Part shown: positions 18,372-29,700 of the stretch, piece by piece | Layout: every line of letters begins with the position of its first letter | How positions within the stretch are numbered: the first letter of the stretch is position 1 | Assembly: GCF_003286125.1 (NCBI RefSeq) | Contig: NZ_QMED01000007.1 | Location: 121,391-185,390 of the forward strand | Length of the DNA stretch: 64,000 nucleotides | DNA from: Algibacillus agarilyticus | GTDB taxonomy: Bacteria; Pseudomonadota; Gammaproteobacteria; Enterobacterales; Alteromonadaceae | Direction of reading: 5' to 3' | Notes under the pieces: generated by a model | What the model was told of the DNA's origin: nothing | Database searches by the model: none | The model's input: only the letters and a program-made list of their open reading frames with translations | Position numbers and translations under genes: made by a program

Positions 18372-19256
18372 ATGAAAATTTTATTAACGGGCGCTAACGG
18401 CCAAGTGGGGCGTTGTTTTCAAGATGTTATTGCACAGCAGCAGTCTAGCAAGATCGTGCTAAAAGCTTGTAGCTCGGCTGATTTGGATATTACCGATAAA
18501 GCCAGTGTAGAAAGTGTTGTATTAGACTTTAAACCAGACTTTATTGTTAATGCGGCTGCTTATACAGCGGTAGATAAAGCTGAAGCTGAAATTGAACAAG
18601 CATACGCAGTTAACGAACTAGGTGTTAAAAATTTAGCCGAAGCTTCAAATGCAATTGGTTCAGCTATTATTCATATATCTACAGATTACGTGTTTGACGG
18701 CAATGAAACTGCACCTTACCAGCCAACTGACGCAGTAAACCCGCAAGGTGTGTACGGTAAGTCAAAACTAGCTGGTGAACTTGCTTGTATTGATGCAAAT
18801 AAAAAGCACGTTATTTTACGTACAGCTTGGGTGTTTAGTGAATACGGCAACAACTTTGTTAAAACCATGATTAAGTTGGCTCAAACACGAGATAAATTAA
18901 GTGTGGTTGCCGACCAGTATGGTTGTCCTACTTATGCTGGTGATATTGCAAATGCTATTTTATCTATATGCGTTGGGTACACTAATTCTTCAATCGAATA
19001 TGGTGTTTATCATTATAGTGGTGATTTGCCTACAAGTTGGCATGGTTTTGCAAGAGCCATATTCGATGATGCTAAAAATATAGGTGTGATTGATAATGTG
19101 CCTGAAGTTCGTGCTATAAACACAGATGAATACCCACTACCAGCCAAAAGGCCTACTTACTCTGTTATGGATTCAAGTGCTCTTTTACCTATGAATATAT
19201 CACCTTCTGATTGGCGCACTAGTTTATCTAAAGTGATAAATTTATTGAAAAATTAG
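18372..19256 (+). CDS. rfbD: dTDP-4-dehydrorhamnose reductase
   Basis: A 294-residue extended SDR catalysing the final NAD(P)H-dependent reduction to dTDP-L-rhamnose. It shows GANGQVGR (7-14), 'VNAAAYTAVDKAE', 'STDYVFDG', YGKSKLAGE (Tyr-x3-Lys) and 'LRTAWVFSEYGNNFVKTM'. It is the last gene of the polysaccharide operon and lies four bases after rfbC. A perfect hairpin overlaps its stop codon. Confidence 0.97.
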   Translation: MKILLTGANGQVGRCFQDVIAQQQSSKIVLKACSSADLDITDKASVESVVLDFKPDFIVNAAAYTAVDKAEAEIEQAYAVNELGVKNLAEASNAIGSAIIHISTDYVFDGNETAPYQPTDAVNPQGVYGKSKLAGELACIDANKKHVILRTAWVFSEYGNNFVKTMIKLAQTRDKLSVVADQYGCPTYAGDIANAILSICVGYTNSSIEYGVYHYSGDLPTSWHGFARAIFDDAKNIGVIDNVPEVRAINTDEYPLPAKRPTYSVMDSSALLPMNISPSDWRTSLSKVINLLKN

Positions 19257-19270
19257 TTATCTAATTTTTC
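19247..19270 (+). terminator. Hairpin overlapping the rfbD stop
   Basis: GAAAAATTAG (19247-19256) pairs perfectly with CTAATTTTTC (19261-19270) around a 4-nt loop. It is AT-rich, so it would be a weak terminator by itself. Confidence 0.45.
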
Positions 19271-19311
19271 AGAATTATTAACAAATTTCAAATAACCTGC
19301 TTTACATCTAG

Positions 19312-19341
19312 CGATCTTGGTTGTATAAATAACTAAGATCG
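19312..19341. terminator. Hairpin between convergent rfbD and LPP20-like genes
   Basis: CGATCTTGGTT (19312-19322) pairs with AACTAAGATCG (19331-19341) with one G-U pair and an 8-nt loop. It lies between convergent genes. There is no long T-run, so a terminator function is tentative. Confidence 0.4.
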
Positions 19342-19417
19342 TGATTATCTCTATATATTAACTTTAGGCGCGCCTATTTAGAGTGTTTATCTTTTCCCAT
19401 TATCTAACTTTAAAAAG

Positions 19418-20728
19418 TCACTTGCTTATCGACGTAATGTGTTTAATTAAAGTTGATTCTAGTTGGGTTTTAATTTTATCTTTTGACATTGTTTCTGATA
19501 CAAAAGGAAAATCTTTAATTTCAAGTGTCCAATTAGGTAATTGAATTAAAGAGCCATCTTTTATTTGAGTCATGATGGCTTTGCCACGAGCATATTTTAA
19601 AATGGTAGGATCAGGCTGTAGTGTAAACTCCCCAATTTCAAATTCAGTATCGATAATAATCACACTTTGCGATGTATCTAACATAGATAAGTGAGCCGCT
19701 GCAACATCACATTTGTTACCTAAGCTCGTTTTAGCCTTGATTGTATCATTAACCGTATTCGAGACTATGATTTCAGAGATATCGATCGCCTGCTTACCCG
19801 CTACAATAATTAGGTTAGTTTTATTGTCTGAGTTAGTTTTAACTAACGTTGAAATGGACTGATCTAGATGGATAGTAAACTGATTCACTATTTTATTATT
19901 TTCGTTAACGACCGCCAGCATTAAATTATTTTCGTTAAGGGTAGAGATAAGTAAGTTTTTATTAATTAGCTGCTCTGCATTGTTTTTTATCGCGTCACGT
20001 TGAAATAACAAGGTAGTGGCATTTAGGGTTTTACATATAGCCGCTTCGTTTTTAAGTGCTGTAAAAGTTATTATATTTTCTATATGTTGTACTGAACTGA
20101 CATTTGATTCGCTATATCGCTTAAAAAGGCTGTCAATTGATTGATCTAGTTGACGTAATTTATCAATTGACGTTGGAATTTGTCCCGCTAATACTTTCAA
20201 AATATCACTAAATTTAGCCTGTTTTTTATAACGGTTTATGTCATTTTTTTGTGTAATCAACTGTTGAAAAAAAACATCGCTTAACTCGATTTTTTTAGTC
20301 GAATCAAAATGTTGGTTTATATACTGGTAAGCAATTTGATACGTTTTTAATTCGATCTGTTGTAACCGTAAATCAAATGCGTTAATGGTTTTTATCAGGT
20401 CAAGCGTTGCAGTCGCTTTGTAGCCATTTTCAGTTTTACTCTGTGTGAAGCTAACCCCTAATAACTCGACATTACTTGAGGTTTTTATTTGAGAATCGAA
20501 GCTTTCTTTTACATCAATAACATCATCGGTTGACTGTCTAGACGCGGTTAATTCCGTATTGTTATTAACAGTAACCGCTATTTGATTGGCTATATCACCT
20601 AATGCGTCTTGTTTTGCGCTGGCAAGTGAAGCGCCAAAACCTTCACCATTAATTTGTGTTACCGATAAAGCGGGGAACGAGATTAAGGCGATTATAATAA
20701 TTTGGAGGTTAATTTTTAAGTAATTCAT
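19418..20728 (-). CDS. LPP20-domain exported protein, function unknown
   Basis: 436 residues with a signal peptide (about 1-23, 'IIIIALISFPALSV'). Residues about 26-115 match the LPP20 pattern: INGEGFGASLASAKQDALGD ('G.G.s...A...A..i'), then 'SFTQSKTENGYKATATLDL'. The rest is rich in helix and Asn/Thr and has no recognised domain. LPP20-type domains occur in envelope proteins, often near FlgO/FlgP/FlgT- or CsgG-like proteins. No lipobox cysteine is visible, so it is probably periplasmic. It is divergent from the small exported protein and the CsgG-like protein. The shared 80-bp intergenic region suggests joint control with them. Confidence 0.65.
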   Translation of the reverse strand: MNYLKINLQIIIIALISFPALSVTQINGEGFGASLASAKQDALGDIANQIAVTVNNNTELTASRQSTDDVIDVKESFDSQIKTSSNVELLGVSFTQSKTENGYKATATLDLIKTINAFDLRLQQIELKTYQIAYQYINQHFDSTKKIELSDVFFQQLITQKNDINRYKKQAKFSDILKVLAGQIPTSIDKLRQLDQSIDSLFKRYSESNVSSVQHIENIITFTALKNEAAICKTLNATTLLFQRDAIKNNAEQLINKNLLISTLNENNLMLAVVNENNKIVNQFTIHLDQSISTLVKTNSDNKTNLIIVAGKQAIDISEIIVSNTVNDTIKAKTSLGNKCDVAAAHLSMLDTSQSVIIIDTEFEIGEFTLQPDPTILKYARGKAIMTQIKDGSLIQLPNWTLEIKDFPFVSETMSKDKIKTQLESTLIKHITSISK

Positions 20729-20808
20729 GTGCGAACTTATTTTTTAAATTATGATTTCACCATTAGATACAGTATAAACATAAAATTAATTAAAAAGAGT
20801 AGTGGTTT

Positions 20809-21384
20809 ATGGTTAATGTAACAACTATTTTAAAATGCGCGATGGTAGCGTTCATGCTCTGTTACACAAACAGTGCTTTTTCTTTGAGCTTTTCTGTCGA
20901 CTCATTTTCATTTGTTAATACAACTGCCAAGGCTGAACAAAATTCAGATAAGCTCTCTCAACCATCATTGGTCAATTTAGCGGAGTTAAGTGCAGGTCAA
21001 TCCAACTTATACTATCGTAATATTGCTTGTGATTTTTCATTTTGCAGTTCTTTTCATAGCGCTTTTTTCAACCAACTTAATCAAGGTGTTATTATTCCTC
21101 TTATAGATACTGATTCGCTCAATAAAGTCAATAATGAACAAGTTTTATGTATCGTTGGGGCGCTTAAAAAATGTAGTGACGCGCTTAGTCAAAAAACACT
21201 TAATTTTGATCCCATTATGATCGTAACTGAATTTGTTCAACTTGATAATAAGGTTATTGCTCGAGTGGCCATCCTCAAAAATAATCACGTTATCGGTGCA
21301 TATCAAGCCGAAAAATTAACCTCGTTTAACCCAATAAAGTTAAAGAAAGAGGGCAAAAAAATAATGGCCCAATTATTTCAATAA
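20809..21384 (+). CDS. Small exported protein, function unknown
   Basis: 191 residues with a clear signal peptide (MVNVTTILKCAMVAFMLCYT, cut near residue 25). I do not recognise the family. The mature part has four Cys in the middle ('IACDFSFCSSF' and 'LCIVGALKKC'), consistent with periplasmic disulfides. The C-terminal section 'DPIMIVTEFVQLDNKVIARVAILKNNHVIGAYQAEKL' has the alternating-strand look of FlgO/CsgG-like outer-membrane accessory proteins. It lies 15 bp before the TPR/CsgG-like gene, so an operon is likely, and it is divergent from the LPP20-like gene. Confidence 0.6.
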   Translation: MVNVTTILKCAMVAFMLCYTNSAFSLSFSVDSFSFVNTTAKAEQNSDKLSQPSLVNLAELSAGQSNLYYRNIACDFSFCSSFHSAFFNQLNQGVIIPLIDTDSLNKVNNEQVLCIVGALKKCSDALSQKTLNFDPIMIVTEFVQLDNKVIARVAILKNNHVIGAYQAEKLTSFNPIKLKKEGKKIMAQLFQ

Positions 21385-21399
21385 ACAGGATTTATAGAA

Positions 21400-23346
21400 A
21401 TGCGTAAATGTTTTTCACTTTCACTTTCACTTTTATTTTCGTTTTGTTTTTTACTTTTATCTTGTAACGCTAGCGCACCCAGTATTCATTCCGACAATTA
21501 TGGTCAATGTGGTGTGTTGAATACCAGTTTTGGCGGTGATTGGTTCGACTATTATAAACGAGCCATCACTTATATGGACTGTGAAAAATGGCCTGAAGCC
21601 GAAAGTGATTTGCGTCAGGCCGTTAGTATTCGAGATACTGATAAACGACGTGTTTATACACTAGGCATGCATTTTCTAAACAATTATTTCCCTAATCGTG
21701 AATTAGGTATTGTTTTGTACCAACAGCATAAATTTGATGAAGCGGTTACTGTTTTAACTAAATCATTTGAACAGTTTCCTTCTGAAAAAGCCCGTATCTT
21801 TTTAATTAAGTCTCTTCAACAAAGTAGCGCAGCCGCTTTAGATAAAAATGCGCCCACGATCACCTTAAAGGCGCAGACAGAAAAAGAACTATCAGTTGTA
21901 ATCGAAGATAACAATATGATTGATTTGGTTTCAATTAATGATCAGCCTTATTTACTACAAGCGACTAAAGTCATTGATGATGCATCTATTACTTATCAAC
22001 CCATAGATGCCAAGAAAGAGATTATTATTGATCCCTCAGTATATGGCGATGATGATATAAATATTGTTGTTATGGATGTATTTCAAAATAAAAAATCCAT
22101 GATCATTAAAAATCTTAACGATATCACACCACCATCATTTTCTTTATTAAGCAGAAAGCTAAACAGTAATAGCCTACATATTCGGGTCGAAGATAAGGGA
22201 GTTGGCGTTAGTCAAATAGTGATCGATTCGCATCTATTTAAATTTCCGTTGTCTAATCATAATAGTCAGATCGCGGGCATCAATATTCAATGCACAAATG
22301 CTTACCATATTAAATGTAATAAATTAGCTCAACTTAATGATGTTGAGCTAATGATCACATTCGATTCAACTAAACAAAATAAACGTTTGATCGGGGTTGG
22401 TGATGGCAAAGGTAATTTAACGTCACGCTTAGTTGCTATTGCACCGACAATGGCAAATGCAGAGATAGAAATTGATATTGCCGAAATAGGAAAAGTAACA
22501 CAAGAATCTTCGGTTTTATTAGAAATCTACGTCGCTGCGGCAGAGGGGCTGCAATCAATAAAAATAGGCGATAAGAGTATTGCGCTGAACAACTCAATAG
22601 AACAAGTGCTCAATTATTTATACCCACTGAAAAGCGGCCATAATGAAATTGATATAACAGTAGTAACCGATCAAACTGAAAAACAGCATAAAGTAACCAT
22701 TGTCAAACAAGACGCCGGTTCGTTTAAATTTGCTGAGCGGTTAAAATTAGCGCTATTTCCTTTTGATTGCCAAAAGCAAGATTCGGTCACCTGCGCAAAA
22801 CAAAATTCAGCATTCAACGAGTTCTATGCTGAATTTGCGGCGAGAAAGCGTTTTCAAGTACTCAATCGGGATCAAATGGTTAATCGTCTTGAGCGTTTGA
22901 AAGTTTGTGAGTTTGTAGCTGATGAAAAATGTGCTTGGGAAGCCACTCAATTATTAGGATCACAAGCTATGCTAGTGGGTAATGTGATCCGACGTCCTTT
23001 AAATAATACCAACAAAGAAAGTGTAGAAATATACGCTAAGTTAATTGATGCTACCTCTGGTGATTTACTTATTTCATTTGATCACTATGCCGAGGTACCA
23101 ATGAATGAGTCAATTGAACCGTTACTATTATCGACTAAAATTCATCGTTATTTTCCGCTGCTTAACTTCACTTCAAATGATGATGTGCTCATACCGTCGC
23201 TGCCTAATTATAAATTGTGGCATAAAATGCCTATTTTAGGTAAAGGCGACGATATCTGCTATTTTGGCAAGCTCAATATGTCAAATAAAACCCCTGCTTT
23301 AATAGAGCAACCCGCTTGCGAGATTAAGGTGTTTGAATCGCTCTGA
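21400..23346 (+). CDS. TPR/CsgG-like envelope protein
   Basis: 648 residues. The N-terminal signal has LLLSC near residue 22, which may be a lipobox (position -2 is not ideal) or part of an ordinary signal peptide. Residues about 45-150 look like TPR repeats ('YMDCEKWPEAESDLRQAV', 'GIVLYQQHKFDEAVTVLTKS'). The middle section is beta-rich and Ig-like. Residues about 445-570 resemble CsgG/FlgO-type proteins: LKLALFPFDC, 'FAARKRFQVLNRDQMVNRLE', 'QLLGSQAMLVGNV' and 'AKLIDATSGDLL'. CsgG-like domains form or help outer-membrane export pores. AGGA lies 9 nt before the ATG. The context (an exported protein upstream, a giant surface protein downstream) suggests a role in envelope assembly, by inference. 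Confidence 0.65.
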   Translation: MRKCFSLSLSLLFSFCFLLLSCNASAPSIHSDNYGQCGVLNTSFGGDWFDYYKRAITYMDCEKWPEAESDLRQAVSIRDTDKRRVYTLGMHFLNNYFPNRELGIVLYQQHKFDEAVTVLTKSFEQFPSEKARIFLIKSLQQSSAAALDKNAPTITLKAQTEKELSVVIEDNNMIDLVSINDQPYLLQATKVIDDASITYQPIDAKKEIIIDPSVYGDDDINIVVMDVFQNKKSMIIKNLNDITPPSFSLLSRKLNSNSLHIRVEDKGVGVSQIVIDSHLFKFPLSNHNSQIAGINIQCTNAYHIKCNKLAQLNDVELMITFDSTKQNKRLIGVGDGKGNLTSRLVAIAPTMANAEIEIDIAEIGKVTQESSVLLEIYVAAAEGLQSIKIGDKSIALNNSIEQVLNYLYPLKSGHNEIDITVVTDQTEKQHKVTIVKQDAGSFKFAERLKLALFPFDCQKQDSVTCAKQNSAFNEFYAEFAARKRFQVLNRDQMVNRLERLKVCEFVADEKCAWEATQLLGSQAMLVGNVIRRPLNNTNKESVEIYAKLIDATSGDLLISFDHYAEVPMNESIEPLLLSTKIHRYFPLLNFTSNDDVLIPSLPNYKLWHKMPILGKGDDICYFGKLNMSNKTPALIEQPACEIKVFESL

Positions 23347-23757
23347 TTTTTGTCATAAAAGTGACTTAGGTATAATTAGGCTTTAATAGATTGACGTAAT
23401 CAAATCACAACGTAATCACTTAATACATTAAGTGATTACCCCCACCTTTTATAATTATTTTTATACCGCTAAACATATTTTGTCAAAATGACTAGCTGGA
23501 AAACCTAGGGGCTTTTTAGCTTTAGTTATTTAATAGTTTTTATTTCGAGTGGTTTTAAAAGTGAGCTTTTTATGATTTTTAATTAAACACTTTTAAATTA
23601 GATAGTTAGCAGTAACGCTTTAAATTTGAGCAATTATTTTTTTATATTTATTTTAAAACGTAATATTATTAAAAGGTTAATCAAATTTCTAAATGTATCG
23701 AGTTAGACTATTTGACTCATTTTTTTCATTTGCAGCCTTTCAAATAAAGGGATTTTT
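23347..23757. other. Intergenic region before the giant surface-protein gene
   Basis: 411 bp with no ORF of note. It holds a perfect 13-bp palindrome (23412-23439), and a second dyad with TTTAAAAGTG (23554-23563) and CACTTTTAAA (23588-23597) around a 24-nt spacer. The remainder is AT-rich up to the AAAGGGA ribosome-binding site before 23758. No known riboswitch fold was recognised. Confidence 0.55.
23412..23439. promoter_or_regulatory. Perfect 13-bp inverted repeat
   Basis: GTAATCACTTAAT (23412-23424) and ATTAAGTGATTAC (23427-23439) are exact reverse complements separated by AC. It lies 66 bp after the CsgG-like stop. No T-run follows immediately (CCCCCACCTTTT does), so it may be a regulator-binding dyad or a weak terminator. 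Confidence 0.5.
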
Positions 23758-26700
23758 ATGTTTCGTTTTACTAATGAAACCCAGTCCGTTAATCGTTCTG
23801 TTTTTTTGTTTTTAATTGTTTTTTTACAACTTGTTTTTACTGTTAACGCGGCTGAAATACATGGTCGATTTACAGTAGATGGAAGTGTCATTGCGGGAGC
23901 CCCCGTTATATTATATGACCGCAATTTAAACGAATTGTCATCTTCCGAAACTGATTCATCCGGTAGTTACCGATTATTTTTTAATGAACCTGGTATCTAC
24001 TTTCTCAATGCCGCGAGCGGTCAAGCCTCCACCGGCTTTTATGAATTAGATCTAGAGTTAGTTGATGAACAGCTAGATATCAATTTATTAATAACTAAAA
24101 AAACCATTGAGCTGCAAGGTCATGTGAGTACGGTTGATGGAACCCCGCTCAGTTTTACCGAAATATCAGTATCGAGTGAATCGGCATCAATTGAGCATGA
24201 ACGTATAGTCACCGATAAATACGGTAATTATTCGGCTTCAATTGATATCCCCAATTTTGATGACGAGCTAACATTTGAAGCTTGGGTAATGGGCGGCATC
24301 AGTGATTTAAATAATGGTGAATCGCGTTTACCTGTTTATGCCACAAAGCAAACAACCTCAAAATTTGTTGCGAGTGAAGAGTTAGCAGTAGAGCAAAATA
24401 TTGTTCTACCCAACTTTGCTAAGCAAACGTTAAAAATATCGTCGTTAGACGGGGCCGGTTTTACGGCTAGTGTCACGTTATATCAAGTTGAAGATGACGG
24501 TTCACGATTTAGGTTAGGTAATACCTTGGTTGATGCCTCTGGCTTATTTGATTTTTATTTTCCGCTCATCACTGAAGATAATGCGACAGAATTAGCTTTT
24601 TCTATACAGCCGCCAAATGCGGTTGTCGGTGATTATAATGTTGAATTACTTAATCAAGATCAAAATCCCTTTTTAGCCGTTAGTTTTAATAAAAATATCA
24701 ACCCAGAGCAGCAATTAAGCAGTGTGCTAAGTGGTCAAGTCCAAATTCAAAATGAGCAAGGCTTATTGGTAAATAATTCATCAACCGTTAGTGTGATGAA
24801 TAATCAATATGAATTAATTTCTGTGGTTGAATCAGATAACTCAGGTGTATTTACTTTAGATCTTGAAACCTGGGGTCAGTATTTTATCAGAGCAGAAAAT
24901 GCAGCTTACAAAAGCCCTTGGCAATCAATTGTTGTTAATAATGCGTTATTTGAACATGATATTTTGCTCGATACGTCTTTCAATATCGTTGATGTTAACG
25001 GGGTTATTAAAACTACTAATGATTTAACGCTTGGTGGTGTTGATGTTGTATTTTCTGCGGATGAGCTGCCTGTGGCTTTTTATAGCTTTGGTGGTCAATC
25101 AAATCCAAGTGTTGTCACCAATGCACTCGGTGAATTTGTTATTTCATTGCCTACTCAAGTCGCGAGTGAGGGTGATGCTTTTATTCAATACAAAGCGACG
25201 GTTGAATCAAGAGGGCGTAGACTCAAAATTAATAACCAAGCCTCTTCATTTATCACTTATATACCTGAAACGCATTTTTCAATCGACCCATCAGAAACAA
25301 ACCCGACATTCATTTTACCTGCCATACATAAACTTAATTTAGTCACGCTTGATCCCCAAAACTCACCGATCGATTTATTTGTAAATTTATCATTATCTAA
25401 CGGCGACTGGTTAACCTCATTAGCAACCGATGTAGCCGGTAGTTCTACGCTTTATCTTGCGGGTGTTGATGGTTTAGGCAGTAACATTGAATATAACCTA
25501 ATACCTGAAATTCCGAATAACAATAAAGCGACGTGGTTTCCGCCTGAAATAACAAACATTGTCATTACCGAAGAAACAACGCATTCAATTTTATTAAACG
25601 CTAAACGAACGGTTAATGTGAGTGGTAATGTCACCGATCTTAATGGCAACGCAATTGTCGGGGCGACTATCGGCTTTAGCACCACTGATCTTGATGTTGA
25701 CGACTATACCGCCGGATACGGACGTTATTATCCTCATCACATCAGCACCAATACGGGTTATGAAATTGCCCTGCGCGCCAATAATTCATTAACGCAATAT
25801 ACTGCACGTTTAGGTAATTGCGCGACCTGTAATGATAAATGGGGTTTCGTTAATGATGACGGTCGTCATATTGAAGCTTATTGGGGCAATACGGTTTTAT
25901 CTCAGCAAGTAGACTTGGCAGGCGACTCAACTTTACAAGTTAGCGACCTTCAATTATCGGTTGATTTGAAAAAGCTGACTCTAAATGTTGTAGATACCAA
26001 TGGTTTAGCGCTATACGATATCGCGGTTTCTTTATACCTTAATTCCAATTCTTCTACTTTAATTAAAAACTTTCGCAGTGATAAGAATGGCCAAGTCGTC
26101 TTGTATTTACCTAAAAATACAACAGGCGAGCAATACCATTTAAAAATAAACCCCACCGGCAATAAATTATATAACCTAGCGCCAACCGCTATTGATGTAA
26201 CACTTGATCAAAATTTAAGTGTAGACGGAGTAGTGACGATCACAGAGCGCCGCTATGTTGACTTAGTGGGTCAGGTCACGGATGCGAATGGCTTGTTGCT
26301 TGATGCGGTGACGATTGGCACGCGCACAGAGACGACGGGATTAACGACGAATTACGCTCTATTGGATAGTGCCAATGGAGGTGCGTTTAGCTTACGAGTT
26401 GAAGCGCCGTTAGATGAAGTGGTGACCTACCAAGTTAAAAATAACAGGGGAGCGAGTCGAGATTATAGGTTCAGCAATGAGGGTTATGATGATTATTGGG
26501 GTTCGATAACGGATGGCGTGGGCACGTATCCAGCGTGGTTACGAGAGATTCAATTATCGACGGATGTTGAAGTGCCGGTTGGGCAAGATGATATTACGGT
26601 TAATTTAAATACCGGTGTGGCGTTACAAAAAGCGGCGTTTACGGTATTGGGCAGTGATGGCTTCCCACAAGAAAATTTGTCGGTATACATTGAATTCAGA

Positions 26701-29700
26701 AATACGTTAGGTGATTGGTCATATTTAACAACTGTGCACACCGATACCAATGGTATTGCCGGGCTTTATTTACCGGTATTAAACGATGTGCGCGAGGGTT
26801 ATCGTTATACGACGCAACCGGTGAATACCACGAGTGCCACCACGTATATCTTGCGTGATGGTGAGACGCAAGAGTTTGTCTTGGATGATACGACGACTGG
26901 TGTTGCGATTGATTCAGAAGTGGTTATTACGATACAAGACCGCCGCTATGTTGACTTAGTGGGTCAGGTCACGGATGCGAATGGCTTGTTGCTTGATGCG
27001 GTGACGATTGGCACGCGCACAGAGACGACGGGATTAACGACGAACTATGCTCAATTGGATAGTGCCAATGGAGGTTCGTTTAGCTTACGAGTTGAAGCGC
27101 CGTTAGATGAAGTGGTGACCTACCAAGTTAAAAATAACAGGGGAGCGAGTCGAGATTATAGGTTCAGCAATGAGGGTTATGATGATTATTGGGGTTCGAT
27201 AACGGATGGCGTGGGCACGTATGAAGCGTGGTTACGAGAGATTCAATTATCGACGGATGTTGAAGTGCCGGTTGGGCCGGCAAAAATAGCTGATTTTGAT
27301 CAAGTGGATGTTAATTTAGTTGTCCCGCTTAAATTACATAAATTTTCTGCTCAAGTTAGAGATAAAAATGGTTACCCGTTAACGGGCACTCAGGTTAAAT
27401 ATAATTATTTAAATCGTTTTGGTGATGCAACTGCACTTAAAACCTTAACCATTGATGGCTCAGGTGAAGTCGGGTTATATATACCGAATTTACAAGAACC
27501 ACGTGAATTATATGAAGTAACGGTGACTGATAATGGTTTTTATGGCTTTGAAGAATCGACAACAGAATTTCATACCTTAACGGAAGATAAAACGTTCTTA
27601 AATATCACGACGTTTGTTGATATAGATGCGCCAAAATTTGTTTCGCGGCCGCGCATTAGTTATGTATCAGACACACAAGCTGTTGTGCAATGGTTTACTG
27701 ATGAACCTTCGAAAGGCCAAGTGACGATTGAAGGCGTTGATTATGTTGGCAACGCGTTGTCTAAAAAACAAAGCATTATTGTTGATGGTTTAACGCCAGG
27801 TAATGACTATATTGCGGATGTGACGTCGAGTGATGCGTCTGGTAATGATTCATTAATTGAGAAAGTTAACTTCACTACTTTGCTTGAAGTCGACTCTACA
27901 CCAGCTGCTTACTTTAATGAGCCGATGGCAATTCAAGTGAGTGCTACGCAAGCGGTATTAAGTTTCACGGCTGATGAACCTATAACCTCGATTGTTGAGG
28001 TTAAACAAGGTGATAGCGTGGTTGCGACATTTGAGGCGAATGAGCTGAGCTCGTCACATCAAATTACAGTGGATAATTTAATGCCGCTTTCGCAGTATCA
28101 ATTAGTGGTTGTTTCAACGGATGCGGCGGGTAATGAAAGCCAAGCGACGGCTCCGTTATCGGTTGAAACTAAATCGAATGAAGATGTGAAAGCACCTATT
28201 TATACCCTTCAGCCTGTTGTACGTAACATAAGCCAAGACAGTGTAACTATCTATTGGGAAACCGATGAGCCTGCAATCAGTGCGATTAGTTATAATTTAA
28301 AAGCCGGTGGTAATCATATACCGTTGCGCTCTGATGATTATTCACGTGTTCATGTTCAAACCTTAACGGGATTAACGGCGAATACGGAATACGAATTTAC
28401 GGTATCTGTGACTGATGCGTTTGATAATGGGCCGCGTTTATCTAAAACTCAGCGTTTCTATACTCGTAATCAAGCTGATACTGACGCACCTCTTTTATTA
28501 TCTGATGTTGCGGTATTACAACTGGGCGAAAGTGATGCAACGCTCGTTTGGGCCACCGATGAAGCAGCGAGTGCGGTGCTTAAATATGGTCAATCAGCTG
28601 ATAATTTAAATCAATCTATTGTGATTGCTGAACCTCGAATTGATCACCTTTTATCGATGAATGGGTTAACGGTTGATAGCACTTATTTTTATCAAGTTGT
28701 GATGACTGATACCAGCGGTAATAATGCTGAATCAGTTGTGGCGAGCTTTACCACTAAACCAGCCGGTGAAAACAGCTTGTTAACGTATGTTGACCTGCCA
28801 GGTTTATTACAGGTTAAACACGATACGTTAACGATAGGTTTAAGAACTAACCGTGCTGCTTATGGTGAAGCTATTTGTTATGGCGATGACGGCGAAGTTT
28901 ATGATGCTCGTTCGCTAGATGCGCGTTTATCTCAGCAACTTACGGTTACAGGCTTATCGCGTGGTCGTTATTATCAATGTCATGTTGCCAGCTGGACACA
29001 AAGTGGTGAGCGCATTGGTAGTGCATTAACGGGTGATACGCTTGATGCGGGTTATATTCGTACACTTGAGCAAGCTGATACCACGGCTCCGGGGGTTATT
29101 GGTGGGCCAACGGTTGTTTACGTTGCTGATTCTGTTGCGGTAATAGAATGGCGCACGAATGAGCTGTCGTTAACCAATATTGAATATCGTCAATCGGATT
29201 TAAATCGCTATCAAGTGGCATCTGCTTTTGGTTTTGCTGATAATAAACAGCAAATTATCAAAGGTTTAGCGTCTAACACTGAATATAGATATCGTTTAGC
29301 GCTGCAAGATATGAACGGTAATTTGACTTATTCAGGCGAACGCAGCTTTACCACCCTAGCGGATGCCGATGACACCGCACCGGTATTTGATATTGAGCCA
29401 TATTTAATTTCTGTTCTTGGCTCGCAAGTGACGATTGGCTTTAACACTGATAAGCCTGTTGATGCACAAGTGCTTTACACACGTGAAGGTAGCAATCGTC
29501 AGCTTGAGGCTGTTCGCTCAACATCTGCCGCGTTAGATCATCGTTATACGGTTGATTTGGGCGCTAATCAAAATTACAGCCTTAAGGTTCGTGTTAAAGG
29601 CTTATCGGGTCATACAGTCGAGTCAAGCTCGCTGGTTATTGATTTCACGGCCGATGCTGATGCTAATGGGTTAACTGATTTATTTGAATCGACTTATGCT

